64,000 nt of DNA. Source: Sulfitobacter sp. OXR-159. GTDB lineage: Bacteria; Pseudomonadota; Alphaproteobacteria; Rhodobacterales; Rhodobacteraceae. The stretch spans positions 2,303,001 through 2,367,000 of the forward strand of contig NZ_CP139707.1 in NCBI RefSeq assembly GCF_034377145.1. The letters run 5' to 3'. Shown one piece after another: positions 35,192 to 43,620 of this stretch (positions within the stretch are counted from its first letter, which is position 1; every line of letters starts with the position of its first letter). Below the pieces are notes generated by a model that saw nothing but the letters and a program-made list of their open reading frames with translations, made no database searches and was not told where the DNA came from. A program made the position numbers and the translations under genes.

Positions 35192-36322
35192 ATGACATTC
35201 CGCTTCATCCACGCGTCTGACCTGCACATCGGGCGCAAGTTCGCCAATATCCCGCAAGCGGCGGATGGCAACATCCGGGGGCGCCTGATGGAAGCACGGC
35301 ATGGGGCCATCGCCAAACTGGCCCAAGCCGCGCGGGATCACGGGGCGGCGCATGTGCTCTTGGCGGGCGATACATTCGACACTGCGACACCTTCGGCCGC
35401 CGTGCTGCGGCAGGCCCTGACCGCCATGGGCGAGGCGGCAGAGGTGACTTGGTGGATCCTGCCCGGCAACCACGACAATCTGCGCGATGCCGAACCCCTG
35501 TGGGAGGTGATCCACCGCGATGCCCCCGCCAATCTGCGCGCCCTCATGGACGCTGCCCCGGTTGAGATCAGCACGGATGCAAGCCTGTTGCCCTGCCCCG
35601 TCACCTTTCGCGCCGGCGCCAGCGATCCAAGCGCCCCTTTGGACAAGATGCAAAGCCCCGAGGGGCATCTGCGCATCGGCCTCGCCCACGGCGGCGTCAC
35701 CGATTTCACCGACAGCGGAGAGGCGATTGCGCCTGACCGGGACCAGCGCGCGGGGTTGGACTACCTCGCTCTTGGCGATTGGCACGGGCGGATGGCCGTT
35801 TCAGACCGGGTCCAATACTGCGGCACGCCGGAGCAGGATCGTTTCAAACACGGGCGCCGGGGCGTCTGCCTTGCGGTTGAGGTTGCAGGCCCCGGCGCTG
35901 CCCCCAAGGTGGATGAAATCGAAACCGGCAGATTCCTTTGGTCCGAGGCCGAGCTTACGCTTCACCCCCGCCAAGACGCGGCGGCGGCATTGCAGGCCCT
36001 GCTGCCCGCTGCGGGCCGCCGGGATCACCTGCTGCGCGTCAAGGCAGGGGGCTGGGCGGGCCTTCCCGATCGCGCAGCGCTTGCCCGCGCGGCCGAGGCC
36101 TGTGCCCCCGATTTCGCGCATTTCGAACTGGTGACCGAAGGTTTGGGCACGCAATATGAGGCCGCAGACCTTGATGAGATCGACCGCGGCGGTGCCCTGC
36201 GCATGGCGGCGGAAGCTTTGGTGAACGAGGCGCAATCCGACACCCTGCCCCAGTCCGAGCGTGATGTGGCCGCCGATGCCCTCGCCCGGCTTCATGCCTA
36301 TGTGCAGGGGGCAAAAGCATGA
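35192..36322 (+). CDS. SbcD-like DNA repair exonuclease (metallophosphoesterase)
   Basis: A 376-aa calcineurin-type phosphoesterase of the SbcD/Mre11/YhaO group, expected to be a Mn2+-dependent DNA nuclease. Metal motifs are intact and in order: FIHASDLHIGRKF (residues 4-16), LLAGDTFD, LPGNHDN, GLAHGG and LGDWHGR. The C-terminal ~150 residues are a family-specific capping region. The ATG at 35192 (MTFRFIHASDLHIG) fits the family; the upstream extension does not. It overlaps the downstream ATPase gene by 4 bp. Confidence 0.9.
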   Translation: MTFRFIHASDLHIGRKFANIPQAADGNIRGRLMEARHGAIAKLAQAARDHGAAHVLLAGDTFDTATPSAAVLRQALTAMGEAAEVTWWILPGNHDNLRDAEPLWEVIHRDAPANLRALMDAAPVEISTDASLLPCPVTFRAGASDPSAPLDKMQSPEGHLRIGLAHGGVTDFTDSGEAIAPDRDQRAGLDYLALGDWHGRMAVSDRVQYCGTPEQDRFKHGRRGVCLAVEVAGPGAAPKVDEIETGRFLWSEAELTLHPRQDAAAALQALLPAAGRRDHLLRVKAGGWAGLPDRAALARAAEACAPDFAHFELVTEGLGTQYEAADLDEIDRGGALRMAAEALVNEAQSDTLPQSERDVAADALARLHAYVQGAKA

Positions 36323-38919
36323 AAATCCGCGCCATCACCCTCAACAACGTCCGCCGCTTCACCGACCCCGCGCAGGTGACCGGAATAGGCGACGGGATCA
36401 ATGTCTTGAGCGAGCCGAACGAGCACGGCAAATCCACGCTTTTCGACGCGATACAGGCGCTGTTCTTCAAACCCTTCGGCTCTCGCGATAAAGAGGTCGC
36501 CGCCCTGCGCCCCCATGCGGGCGGTGCGCCGGAGGTAACCATCGAGGTCGAAACCGACGAAGGGCTCTTTACCGTTCACAAACGGTGGTTCCAAAAGCCC
36601 CTTGCCACCGTGCACCGCGATGGCAGGCTGATCGCGCAGGCGGATGAGGCCGAGGCATGGATCGCGCAGCTTTTGGGCGGGGATGCAGGCGGTCCGTCAG
36701 GGCTGATCTGGGTCCGGCAGGGCATGACCGCGCTGACCGGCGGCTCGACCAAAGAGGAGAAACTGGCGCTGGAGGCGCGGCGCGATCTGATGACCTCGGT
36801 CGGGGCCGAGGTCGAAGCGATGACCGGCGGGCGGCGCATGGACAAGGCGCTGGCACAATGCCGCGACGAGCTTGCCCAATACGCCACCGGCACCGGACGC
36901 CCGCGCACCGGCGGAGCGTGGAAAGAGGCCCAAGATCAAGTGGAGGCGCTACAGGCCACGCGCGACCAACTGACCGCCACCGCGCGAGAGTTGCAGGACG
37001 CCTTGGCCGAGCGTCAGCGGGCACGGCGGGCCTTGGCCGACCTCGAAGCGCCTGAGGTGGTCGAAGAACGCCGCCAAAAGCTCGAGGCCGCCCGCGCCGC
37101 CCATGCCGCCGCCACCCGCTACGCGGAAGAACTGGAAACCCTCGTCCGGGCCGTAGACCTCGCGCGTCTCACGGCTGAAAGCGCCACATCACGGCTCGAC
37201 AGCTACCGCGCCGGAGAGATCGAGCAAAAGGCCGCCCGCGCCGCCGAAGCCACAGCCCGCAAAGCGGCAGAGACCGCCCACTGTATCCTATCTGAACGCC
37301 GCGCCGCACTGGACACCGCAGAGGCCGCCGCGACAGAAGCCCGCGCCGCCCTCAAAACCGCCGAGGACCAACACCGCCACGCTTTGCGGGCGCGCGCCGC
37401 GCGGGACGGCGCTGACCGCCGCCGCGCGCTTGAGGATCGCATCAAAGAGGCCGAAGAGGCCCGCCGCCGGATGGAGACCGCCGGTGCCGCCGCCCAATCC
37501 GGCCCGGACGCCGCCACGATGCAACGGCTAGAAACCCTTTCTGCCGAACTCTCCGCCAGCCGCGCCGCCCGCGATGCCGCAGCCCCCCAAGTGATCGTCC
37601 GCTACGCCCACGGCCAATCGGGCAGCATTCACAGCGACAGCGGGCCGTTGGCGGAGGGCACCCCCCTGCCCCTTCCGCGCAGCACCACCCTGCGGATCGA
37701 CGGTATCGGCAGTTTGGAAGTCCACCCCGGCGCGGAGGGCGCAGAGGACGGCCCAGTCGAAACCGCAGCCGCCAGCCTGCAAGCCGCGCTCGACCAGATT
37801 GGCGCGCCTGACCTGACCGGGGCCCGCGCCGCCGCCGCAGCCCGTGTGGAAGCCGCCGCGCGTCAGGGAGAGGCCAAGGCCGTTCTCAACAGCCTCGCCC
37901 CTGAGGGGATCGACGCGCTGCACCAAGCCCTCGCCGCTATTCCGGCCTCGGAGGAGGTTTCCGACGCACCTGATCTTGCGCACGCCGAAAACGCCCTCGA
38001 AACTGCGCAGGCCGGGCATGAGACGTGCCGGATTGCGCGGGAGACAGCAGCCGAGGCGCTGGCCGATGCCAAGGCCGATGCCGCGGTCAAAGACGCGCAG
38101 CTTGCCTCGCTCAGTGACCGGTTGCAGCGCGCCGAGGCGCAGCAGGCCAAGCTGGGCGATGTCACGGAAGACGCGCTTGCCACCCAAGCCGCCAGCGCCG
38201 CCGCCGCGCTGGAGGCCGCACGCCTGTCCCACGCCGAAAAGGCCAAAGACGCGCCAGATGCGGCCAGCCTTCGGGCCGCCCTCACCCGCGCGGAATCGGT
38301 CGAGGCCCAAGCCCGAGAGGAAGTCGCCCGCCTGCGTCCCCTGCTGGCCCGGCTCAGCGAACGCATCACCCGCGCCTCTGGCGACGCGGTGGAGGAACGG
38401 CTCGCCGAGACCGAAGACCAATTGCAGGCCGCCGAAGAGACCCTCGCGCGGATCGCCCATGAGGTTGCGGTGCTCATCCGGCTGGAAGGCGCTTTGCAAG
38501 ACGCGCGGAACGAGGCGCGAGAGCGGTACTTCACCCCCATCGTCAAAGAACTCAAACCGCTGCTGCAGCTCCTTTGGCCCGATGCTGAGTTGACATGGGG
38601 CGAGGAATCGCTGCTGCCGCACGCGCTGATCCGCGAAGGTCGCGAAGAGCCGATCGACGTCCTTTCAGGTGGCACACAGGAACAGGTGGCGCTTTTGGTA
38701 CGGCTGGCCTTTGCGCGGATGCTGGCCCGTGCGGGACGCATCGCGCCGGTGATCTTGGACGACGCGCTGGTCTTTACCGATGACGACCGGATCGAGCGGA
38801 TGTTCGACGCGCTTCACCGGCAGGCCAGCGATATGCAGATCATCGTCCTGACTTGCCGCCAACGCGCCTTTCGTGCCCTTGGCGGACAGGCTTTGCGGCT
38901 GCAAACGGTGGACCGATAG
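36319..38919 (+). CDS. SbcC/YhaN-like AAA ATPase with long coiled coil
   Basis: An 866-aa ABC-type ATPase of the SMC/Rad50/RecF superfamily. N-terminal Walker A EPNEHGKST is at 32-40, the C-terminal signature LSGGTQEQ starts at 782 and Walker B VILDD is at 811-815. Between them are alanine- and charge-rich coiled coils (about 190-420 and 500-740) around a globular insert (about 430-490). No CxxC zinc hook is present, so it differs from true SbcC/Rad50 and resembles YhaN-type proteins. With the coupled phosphoesterase it should form a DNA-end-processing complex (inference). Confidence 0.88.
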   Translation: MKIRAITLNNVRRFTDPAQVTGIGDGINVLSEPNEHGKSTLFDAIQALFFKPFGSRDKEVAALRPHAGGAPEVTIEVETDEGLFTVHKRWFQKPLATVHRDGRLIAQADEAEAWIAQLLGGDAGGPSGLIWVRQGMTALTGGSTKEEKLALEARRDLMTSVGAEVEAMTGGRRMDKALAQCRDELAQYATGTGRPRTGGAWKEAQDQVEALQATRDQLTATARELQDALAERQRARRALADLEAPEVVEERRQKLEAARAAHAAATRYAEELETLVRAVDLARLTAESATSRLDSYRAGEIEQKAARAAEATARKAAETAHCILSERRAALDTAEAAATEARAALKTAEDQHRHALRARAARDGADRRRALEDRIKEAEEARRRMETAGAAAQSGPDAATMQRLETLSAELSASRAARDAAAPQVIVRYAHGQSGSIHSDSGPLAEGTPLPLPRSTTLRIDGIGSLEVHPGAEGAEDGPVETAAASLQAALDQIGAPDLTGARAAAAARVEAAARQGEAKAVLNSLAPEGIDALHQALAAIPASEEVSDAPDLAHAENALETAQAGHETCRIARETAAEALADAKADAAVKDAQLASLSDRLQRAEAQQAKLGDVTEDALATQAASAAAALEAARLSHAEKAKDAPDAASLRAALTRAESVEAQAREEVARLRPLLARLSERITRASGDAVEERLAETEDQLQAAEETLARIAHEVAVLIRLEGALQDARNEARERYFTPIVKELKPLLQLLWPDAELTWGEESLLPHALIREGREEPIDVLSGGTQEQVALLVRLAFARMLARAGRIAPVILDDALVFTDDDRIERMFDALHRQASDMQIIVLTCRQRAFRALGGQALRLQTVDR

Positions 38920-39014
38920 AAATAACGGCATCAAGTGCCCTGCGTAAATGAACTTTTCCCCCTGTCCCGCGTTGGCTTCGTAGCATCTGCGCAGGGCATG
39001 GTGGGGGGAATACA

Positions 39015-40121
39015 TTGAACGATATCGCCGCGATCAGACGGTTGTTGGAAGTGCTGGTACTGATCGCCCTCTTCGTGACTGCCTATTTCGCCAAGGATTT
39101 GCTGCTGCCGATCCTGCTTGGTTTCCTCCTCGCGCTGACGCTTAGTCCGCTGATCCGCTCCTTTGAAAAATTTGGCATCTCGCCTCCGCTGGGGGCTGTG
39201 CTGCTGATTGGCTTTGTCGGGCTGATCATCTTTGTGCTGGCCGGGCTGTCGGCGGGCACCGTGGCCACGTGGTCCGACGAAATCCCCTCGATGGGCAATG
39301 AGATACAGCGCAAGCTGCAAGGCTGGATGAAGACGGTAGAGGATGTCCGCTCTGCCACGGAACAGGTCGAAAAGATCGGCGCAGATAACGGCGCCAGCAA
39401 ACCCGAAGAGGTGGTGGTCAAACAGCCGGGCCTGCTCGACAATGCCATGAACACCGGCGCGCGGATTGGCGGCACGGTGGCCGTCGCCCTTGTGCTGGCG
39501 CTGTTCCTGCTGGCCTCGGGCGATCTGTTTTACCTCAAGCTGGTTCAGTCCTTCCAGACCTTCACCGGCAAGAAGCGCGCGCTAAAGGCGGTCTATGACG
39601 TTGAGCGCCGCGTGTCGCGCTACCTGCTGACCATCACCATCATCAACGCGGGGCTTGGCGTCTCTGTTGGGCTTTACCTTTTCGCGCTTGGGCTGCCCGT
39701 TCCTTATGTCTGGGGCTTGGCGGCGTTCTTGCTGAACTTCCTGCCCTATATCGGCGGGGTGATCGGCGCGGTGCTGGTGGGGGCCTATGCCATCGCCACA
39801 TTCGACAGCGTCGGCTATGCGATCCTTGCCCCCATCGGCTATCAGATCCTCACCGGGATCGAGGGGCAGTTCATCACCCCCTACCTTGTGGGGCGTCGGT
39901 TGGAGTTGAACACCGTTGCCGTGTTCCTCACCGTGGTCTTTTGGGGCTGGCTTTGGGGGATTGCGGGCGCGCTCGTGGCGGTGCCCTTCCTCGTGGTCTT
40001 CAAGGTGATTTGCGAGAATGTCACCGCGCTCAACATGATCGGGCATTTTCTGGATAAATCCGCCCCCGATGTGGCGGCAACCGCGGCGGATGAACCCGCC
40101 GCGGAAAAGCCCGGTGGCTAA
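39015..40121 (+). CDS. AI-2E family transporter
   Basis: A 368-aa inner-membrane protein of the AI-2E/PerM family; named members include the AI-2 exporter TqsA, but many have other or unknown roles. About eight hydrophobic segments are seen, with the characteristic LPILLGFLLALTLSPLIRSF near residue 35 and GVIGAVLVGAYA and GNxxxPxLVG-like GQFITPYLVGRRLELNT motifs in the C-terminal half. The start is TTG 39015, supported by GGGGGGAA about 4-8 bp upstream. It is convergent with dctM. Confidence 0.87.
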   Translation: MNDIAAIRRLLEVLVLIALFVTAYFAKDLLLPILLGFLLALTLSPLIRSFEKFGISPPLGAVLLIGFVGLIIFVLAGLSAGTVATWSDEIPSMGNEIQRKLQGWMKTVEDVRSATEQVEKIGADNGASKPEEVVVKQPGLLDNAMNTGARIGGTVAVALVLALFLLASGDLFYLKLVQSFQTFTGKKRALKAVYDVERRVSRYLLTITIINAGLGVSVGLYLFALGLPVPYVWGLAAFLLNFLPYIGGVIGAVLVGAYAIATFDSVGYAILAPIGYQILTGIEGQFITPYLVGRRLELNTVAVFLTVVFWGWLWGIAGALVAVPFLVVFKVICENVTALNMIGHFLDKSAPDVAATAADEPAAEKPGG

Positions 40122-40127
40122 AGCTGC

Positions 40128-41528
40128 CTAGCCCGCGAGGGACGGCAGCCAAAGCACAATCTGCGGGAAGGCCACAAGCAAGCCGATGGTCACCGCGTCG
40201 GCGATGAAGAAGGGCATCACGCCGCGGAACACGTCCTGCACGCTGAGGTCGGGGCGCACGCCCGCGACGACAAAGCAGTTGAGGCCAATGGGCGGGGTGA
40301 TCAGACAGAACTCCGCCATCTTCACCACCAGAATGCCGAACCAGATCGCGCACATTGGCCCCGACATGCCAAAGGCGCTGTCAGCCGCAGAGACGAACTC
40401 GCCCCCGTTGAGCGCCATGACCGCCGGATAGACCACGGGCAGCGTCAAAAGCAGCATGCCGATGGCGTCCATGAACATACCCAATACCGCATAGGCCAGC
40501 AGGATGCAGATCAGGATGATCATCGGAGAGGTTTCGAGCGAGGAGATCCAATCGGCAAACGCGCCCGGCAGATCGGCAAAGCCCAAGAAACGCACGTAGA
40601 TCAACACGCCCCAGATGATGGTGAAGATCATCACCGTCAGCTTGGCCGTCTCCAACAGCGCGTCCTTCAACTCGGCCAGACGCATCCCACGGAAAACCGC
40701 CATGCAGAAGACGATGAACGCACCCACGGCGCCGCCCTCAGTGGGGGTGCCCCAAGCGTCGCCAAAGGGGTTGTAGACGAAGAAGATGATGATCACGACC
40801 ACCGCGACAATCGGCAGAGCGGCAGGCAAAGCGGCAAAGCGTTCACGCCATGTGAAGCCGGTCACCGGCGGGCCGACGTTCTTCCAGATCATGGCAATGC
40901 CGATGATCAACACCGCATAGACTACCGCCGAAAAGGCACCGGGGATGAAGCCTGCGAGCAGCAGCTTGCCCACGTCCTGCTCAACGATGATCGCATAGAT
41001 CACGAGGATCGCCGAGGGCGGGATCAGCGAGGCCAGCGTGCCCCCTGCCGCCACGACACCCGCCGCGAACTGCTTATTATAACCGATCTTGAGCATCTCA
41101 GGGATGGCGATACGGGCAAAAACCGCTGCGGTGGCCACCGAGGCGCCGGAGACCGCCGCAAAGCCCGCCGTAGCAAATACGGTCGAGACGGCCAAACCAC
41201 CCGGCACCCAAGCGAACCAGCGTTTCGCAGCCTCGAAGATCGCTTTGGTCAGACCTGCGTAATAGGCCAGAAAGCCGATCAGGATGAAGGTCGGGATCAG
41301 CGAGAGTGTCTGGCTTGATACTTTTGAGTGTGGCACCTGCCCGGCGGTCTTGATCGCCACGGTCAGCGCCCAGCCCAGCTGGTCCCACTCCATGCCTTTC
41401 TTGGCCCAGAAAATCCAGATAAGGCCGATAAGCCCGGCCATAGCGGCGGCAAAGGCCACCCGCATGCCAAGCACCACCATAAGCAGCATGCCGCCCGAGA
41501 CCCAAAGGCCGATTTCGATAGGATCCAT
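40128..41528 (-). CDS. dctM: TRAP transporter large permease (DctM family)
   Basis: A 466-aa permease with about 12 TM helices that couples Na+ flow to uptake of the substrate delivered by DctP. Family motifs include GVVAAGGTLASLIPPSAILV near residue 150 and MDAIGMLLLTLPVVYP near residue 350. The ATG at 41528 (MDPIEIGLW) overlaps the dctQ stop by 1 base (TGATG); the frame upstream runs inside dctQ. It is last in dctP-dctQ-dctM. Confidence 0.94.
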   Translation of the reverse strand: MDPIEIGLWVSGGMLLMVVLGMRVAFAAAMAGLIGLIWIFWAKKGMEWDQLGWALTVAIKTAGQVPHSKVSSQTLSLIPTFILIGFLAYYAGLTKAIFEAAKRWFAWVPGGLAVSTVFATAGFAAVSGASVATAAVFARIAIPEMLKIGYNKQFAAGVVAAGGTLASLIPPSAILVIYAIIVEQDVGKLLLAGFIPGAFSAVVYAVLIIGIAMIWKNVGPPVTGFTWRERFAALPAALPIVAVVVIIIFFVYNPFGDAWGTPTEGGAVGAFIVFCMAVFRGMRLAELKDALLETAKLTVMIFTIIWGVLIYVRFLGFADLPGAFADWISSLETSPMIILICILLAYAVLGMFMDAIGMLLLTLPVVYPAVMALNGGEFVSAADSAFGMSGPMCAIWFGILVVKMAEFCLITPPIGLNCFVVAGVRPDLSVQDVFRGVMPFFIADAVTIGLLVAFPQIVLWLPSLAG

Positions 41529-42157
41529 CAGTCGCGTCCATCCAGTTGTTCGGCCTCGGCCATTGCTTGTTCTGCTGCCGATTGTACCAGCGGCACGGCC
41601 ACAGGGCGTTCCAGCCCCAGCACCAAGGCCCGGCCATAGCCCCAAATCTGCAGACAAAGCCGCAGAGAGATCACGGCAAAGGCAAGTGGCACCACCAGTT
41701 TGCTGGGCCAGATCGGCAGGCCGATGTCGATCGAGCTATCGCGGCTCCACATCGGGGCAGCCATATCAAAACTGCGGTCGAAATGCGCCCAAGCGCCCCA
41801 CGTCAGCGCCAGCATCAAGAGCAGGATCAGCACGACCGACAGCAGCTCCGCCGCCCAAAGCGCGCGGCCCTTAAGCTGGCCGATCAAGATGTCCATGCGC
41901 ACATGCCCGCCCATACGTTGGGTATAGGCGATGCCCATGATGGCGATGAAGGGCATCGCCGCTTCGATCCAGTCGACATAGCCCGCCAGCGGCGTGGAAA
42001 AGAACTTGCGCCCCCCCACGGACCAAACGGCCAGCACCATCAACATAAAAACGGCAATCCCCGAGATCAGGGCAAAGAAGGTCTCCAGCTTCAGCAGGCC
42101 CCGGTCGAGGCGGCTGAGTAGGCTGCTGTCCTCCAGCACGGCGGATGATCCGGCCAT
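41528..42157 (-). CDS. dctQ: TRAP transporter small permease (DctQ family)
   Basis: A 209-aa protein with four TM segments (about 26-48, 60-78, 100-124, 150-172), the DctQ layout. [13 protein letters not shown] after the second helix is the typical conserved loop. The C-terminal tail is acidic and cytoplasmic. It pairs with dctM through a 1-base overlap and is separated from dctP by a stem-loop, as is common for the more abundant binding protein. Confidence 0.9.
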   Translation of the reverse strand: MAGSSAVLEDSSLLSRLDRGLLKLETFFALISGIAVFMLMVLAVWSVGGRKFFSTPLAGYVDWIEAAMPFIAIMGIAYTQRMGGHVRMDILIGQLKGRALWAAELLSVVLILLLMLALTWGAWAHFDRSFDMAAPMWSRDSSIDIGLPIWPSKLVVPLAFAVISLRLCLQIWGYGRALVLGLERPVAVPLVQSAAEQAMAEAEQLDGRD

Positions 42158-42203
42158 CGGCTCTCCTTTTCAGAAAGTCTGTTTGTTACGTCATTAAAGT
42201 CGA

Positions 42204-42233
42204 AAGGGCCGCGCGGTTTGCCGCACGGCCCTT
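42204..42233 (-). terminator. Stem-loop between dctP and dctQ
   Basis: Thirteen-bp arms (42204-42216 with 42221-42233, one non-Watson-Crick position) and a 4-nt loop, 20 bp past the dctP stop. With only CTTTC after it on the minus strand, it probably acts as a partial terminator or 3' stabiliser that raises dctP mRNA over dctQM. Confidence 0.7.
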
Positions 42234-42252
42234 AAAGTCATGCGCGCAAGGC

Positions 42253-43269
42253 TTAGTTCGACGCGCGTTCTTTTTCCAGCGTTTCCATCACGAGGTCATA
42301 GAGTTCCTGACCCGGAATGCCTTGAGCTTCCATGTCCTTGATCCATGCTTCGCGCGCAGGATCGGCCGCTTTGGCTTTGAACTCGGCAATTACCTCGGGG
42401 GAAAATTCGACCTTCTCGACGCCCTTCTCTTCGAGAACGGTATCCCAACGCTCAAGCAACTCGCCGTAGTTTGCAAGGTAGTGATCCAGCGCCTCATCGA
42501 CGGACCCATCAAGCGCTTCGCGCTCTGCGTCGCTCAGCGCCTCATAGGCGTCGATGTTTACCACAACGGGGCAGTTCACGGTGCCGGGGTTGAGGTTTGC
42601 GGTCCACCAATCTGCTTTGTTGATCGTGCCAAAGCTGAGGTGCGCGTGCTGGGCGAAGGCCACAGTGTCGACAACACCGGATTCCATCGCGTTATAGGCT
42701 TCCGAAGAGGTCACGGATGTCGGCACACCGCCCACGGCTTCGAATGCTTTGCCCAGACCGCCGGTGGCGCGCACGCGCATGCCGTCAAAGTCTTCCAACG
42801 TGGTGCGCGGATCACCGGTGCCGACAAGGTTGTACTGCGGCATGGGCGAGGTCATCAGCATCTTGGCGTTCCACTGCGCCATCTCTTTGGCCACGGCGGG
42901 GTGGTCATAGACGGCACGGCTGACAGCGACTTCTTCTTCAAGGTTGCTGACGCCAAGGAAGGGCAGTTCCAACACGGTGATCGCGCGGTTCTTGTCGGCG
43001 TGGTAGCCGGCGCAGAACTGGGCCATCTCGAAGGCACCGATGGAGATACCGTCGAGGTTCTCACGGTTCTTGGACAGGCCCCCGTAGCTGACGTTGATGG
43101 TGAATTCGCCGTTGGTCTTTTCGCTCACCAGTTCGGCGATCTTTTCGACATGTTCGGTGAAGGCGCGGCGCTTGCCCCAGACGGAGGCGTTCCATTCGGT
43201 CGCGGCAGCTTCGCCAACAAAGGCAACGCTCAGCGCACAGGCGGCGGCACCGCTCAGCAGGTTTTTCAT
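42253..43269 (-). CDS. dctP: TRAP transporter solute-binding protein (DctP family)
   Basis: Periplasmic binding protein, 338 aa, with a signal peptide ([20 protein letters not shown], cleavage near AAA-TEW). Mature features of the family are the substrate-binding MRVRATGG segment with its conserved Arg and the GVVDTVAFA helix that closes the site. GGGAGAGAG lies upstream of the ATG at 43269; the long upstream open frame is spurious. Ligand is unknown; adjacency to acsA hints at a small carboxylate (inference). Confidence 0.93.
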   Translation of the reverse strand: MKNLLSGAAACALSVAFVGEAAATEWNASVWGKRRAFTEHVEKIAELVSEKTNGEFTINVSYGGLSKNRENLDGISIGAFEMAQFCAGYHADKNRAITVLELPFLGVSNLEEEVAVSRAVYDHPAVAKEMAQWNAKMLMTSPMPQYNLVGTGDPRTTLEDFDGMRVRATGGLGKAFEAVGGVPTSVTSSEAYNAMESGVVDTVAFAQHAHLSFGTINKADWWTANLNPGTVNCPVVVNIDAYEALSDAEREALDGSVDEALDHYLANYGELLERWDTVLEEKGVEKVEFSPEVIAEFKAKAADPAREAWIKDMEAQGIPGQELYDLVMETLEKERASN

Positions 43270-43513
43270 GATGTCTCTCTCCCATTGTTGCCGCCCTTGG
43301 ATGGGCGGATTGGCGCACAGGCTACCCCGAGGGGACAGGCCTGCCAACCCCGTCATGCCGCGCAAATACGACAGCCGCAAGACAGTTGGGCAGGGTTTGA
43401 CTGCCAAGGCATTGAAAAAGCGCGTCATTCCCCGGCACAGATCGGAAAATTTACAGATACCCCGCCAATTGGGAAAAACCTTTACAGGCAAGCCCTTGTA
43501 ATCCAGTTGCTTA

Positions 43514-43541
43514 TTCACTTCTTTTCACGGGCCGTTATGAT
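43514..43541 (+). promoter_or_regulatory. Candidate acsA promoter
   Basis: TTCACT (43514-43519) and TATGAT (43536-43541) are separated by 16 bp in the 351-bp divergent region between dctP and acsA, giving a leader of about 70 nt. Upstream, TTTACAG occurs twice (43450-43456 and 43481-43487), 31 bp apart, after A-rich tracts, and may be an activator site. No experimental support. Confidence 0.3.
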
Positions 43542-43620
43542 CCAGCTCAGGAGGAGGCCACGGAAAGCAGGGGAGACCCGCGCCCCGTGGCAAGACGCGA
43601 ACATCAAGGGAGGAACCACC

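Noticed and set aside
34935..35198. 87-codon minus-strand frame in the kinase/SbcD gap
   Set aside because: Arg/Cys-rich composition, no ribosome site seen and no domain; it overlaps the SbcD-like start.
37500..38100. Rad50-type zinc hook in the SbcC-like protein
   Set aside because: No CxxC occurs between the coiled coils; the isolated cysteines (in AHCIL and ETCRI contexts) cannot form the hook motif.
42145..43620. A very long open frame extends acsA upstream by about 490 codons, antisense to dctP
   Set aside because: Composition matches the reverse of dctP, the acsA family N-terminus and a strong ribosome site sit at 43621, and long antisense frames are common at this GC content.
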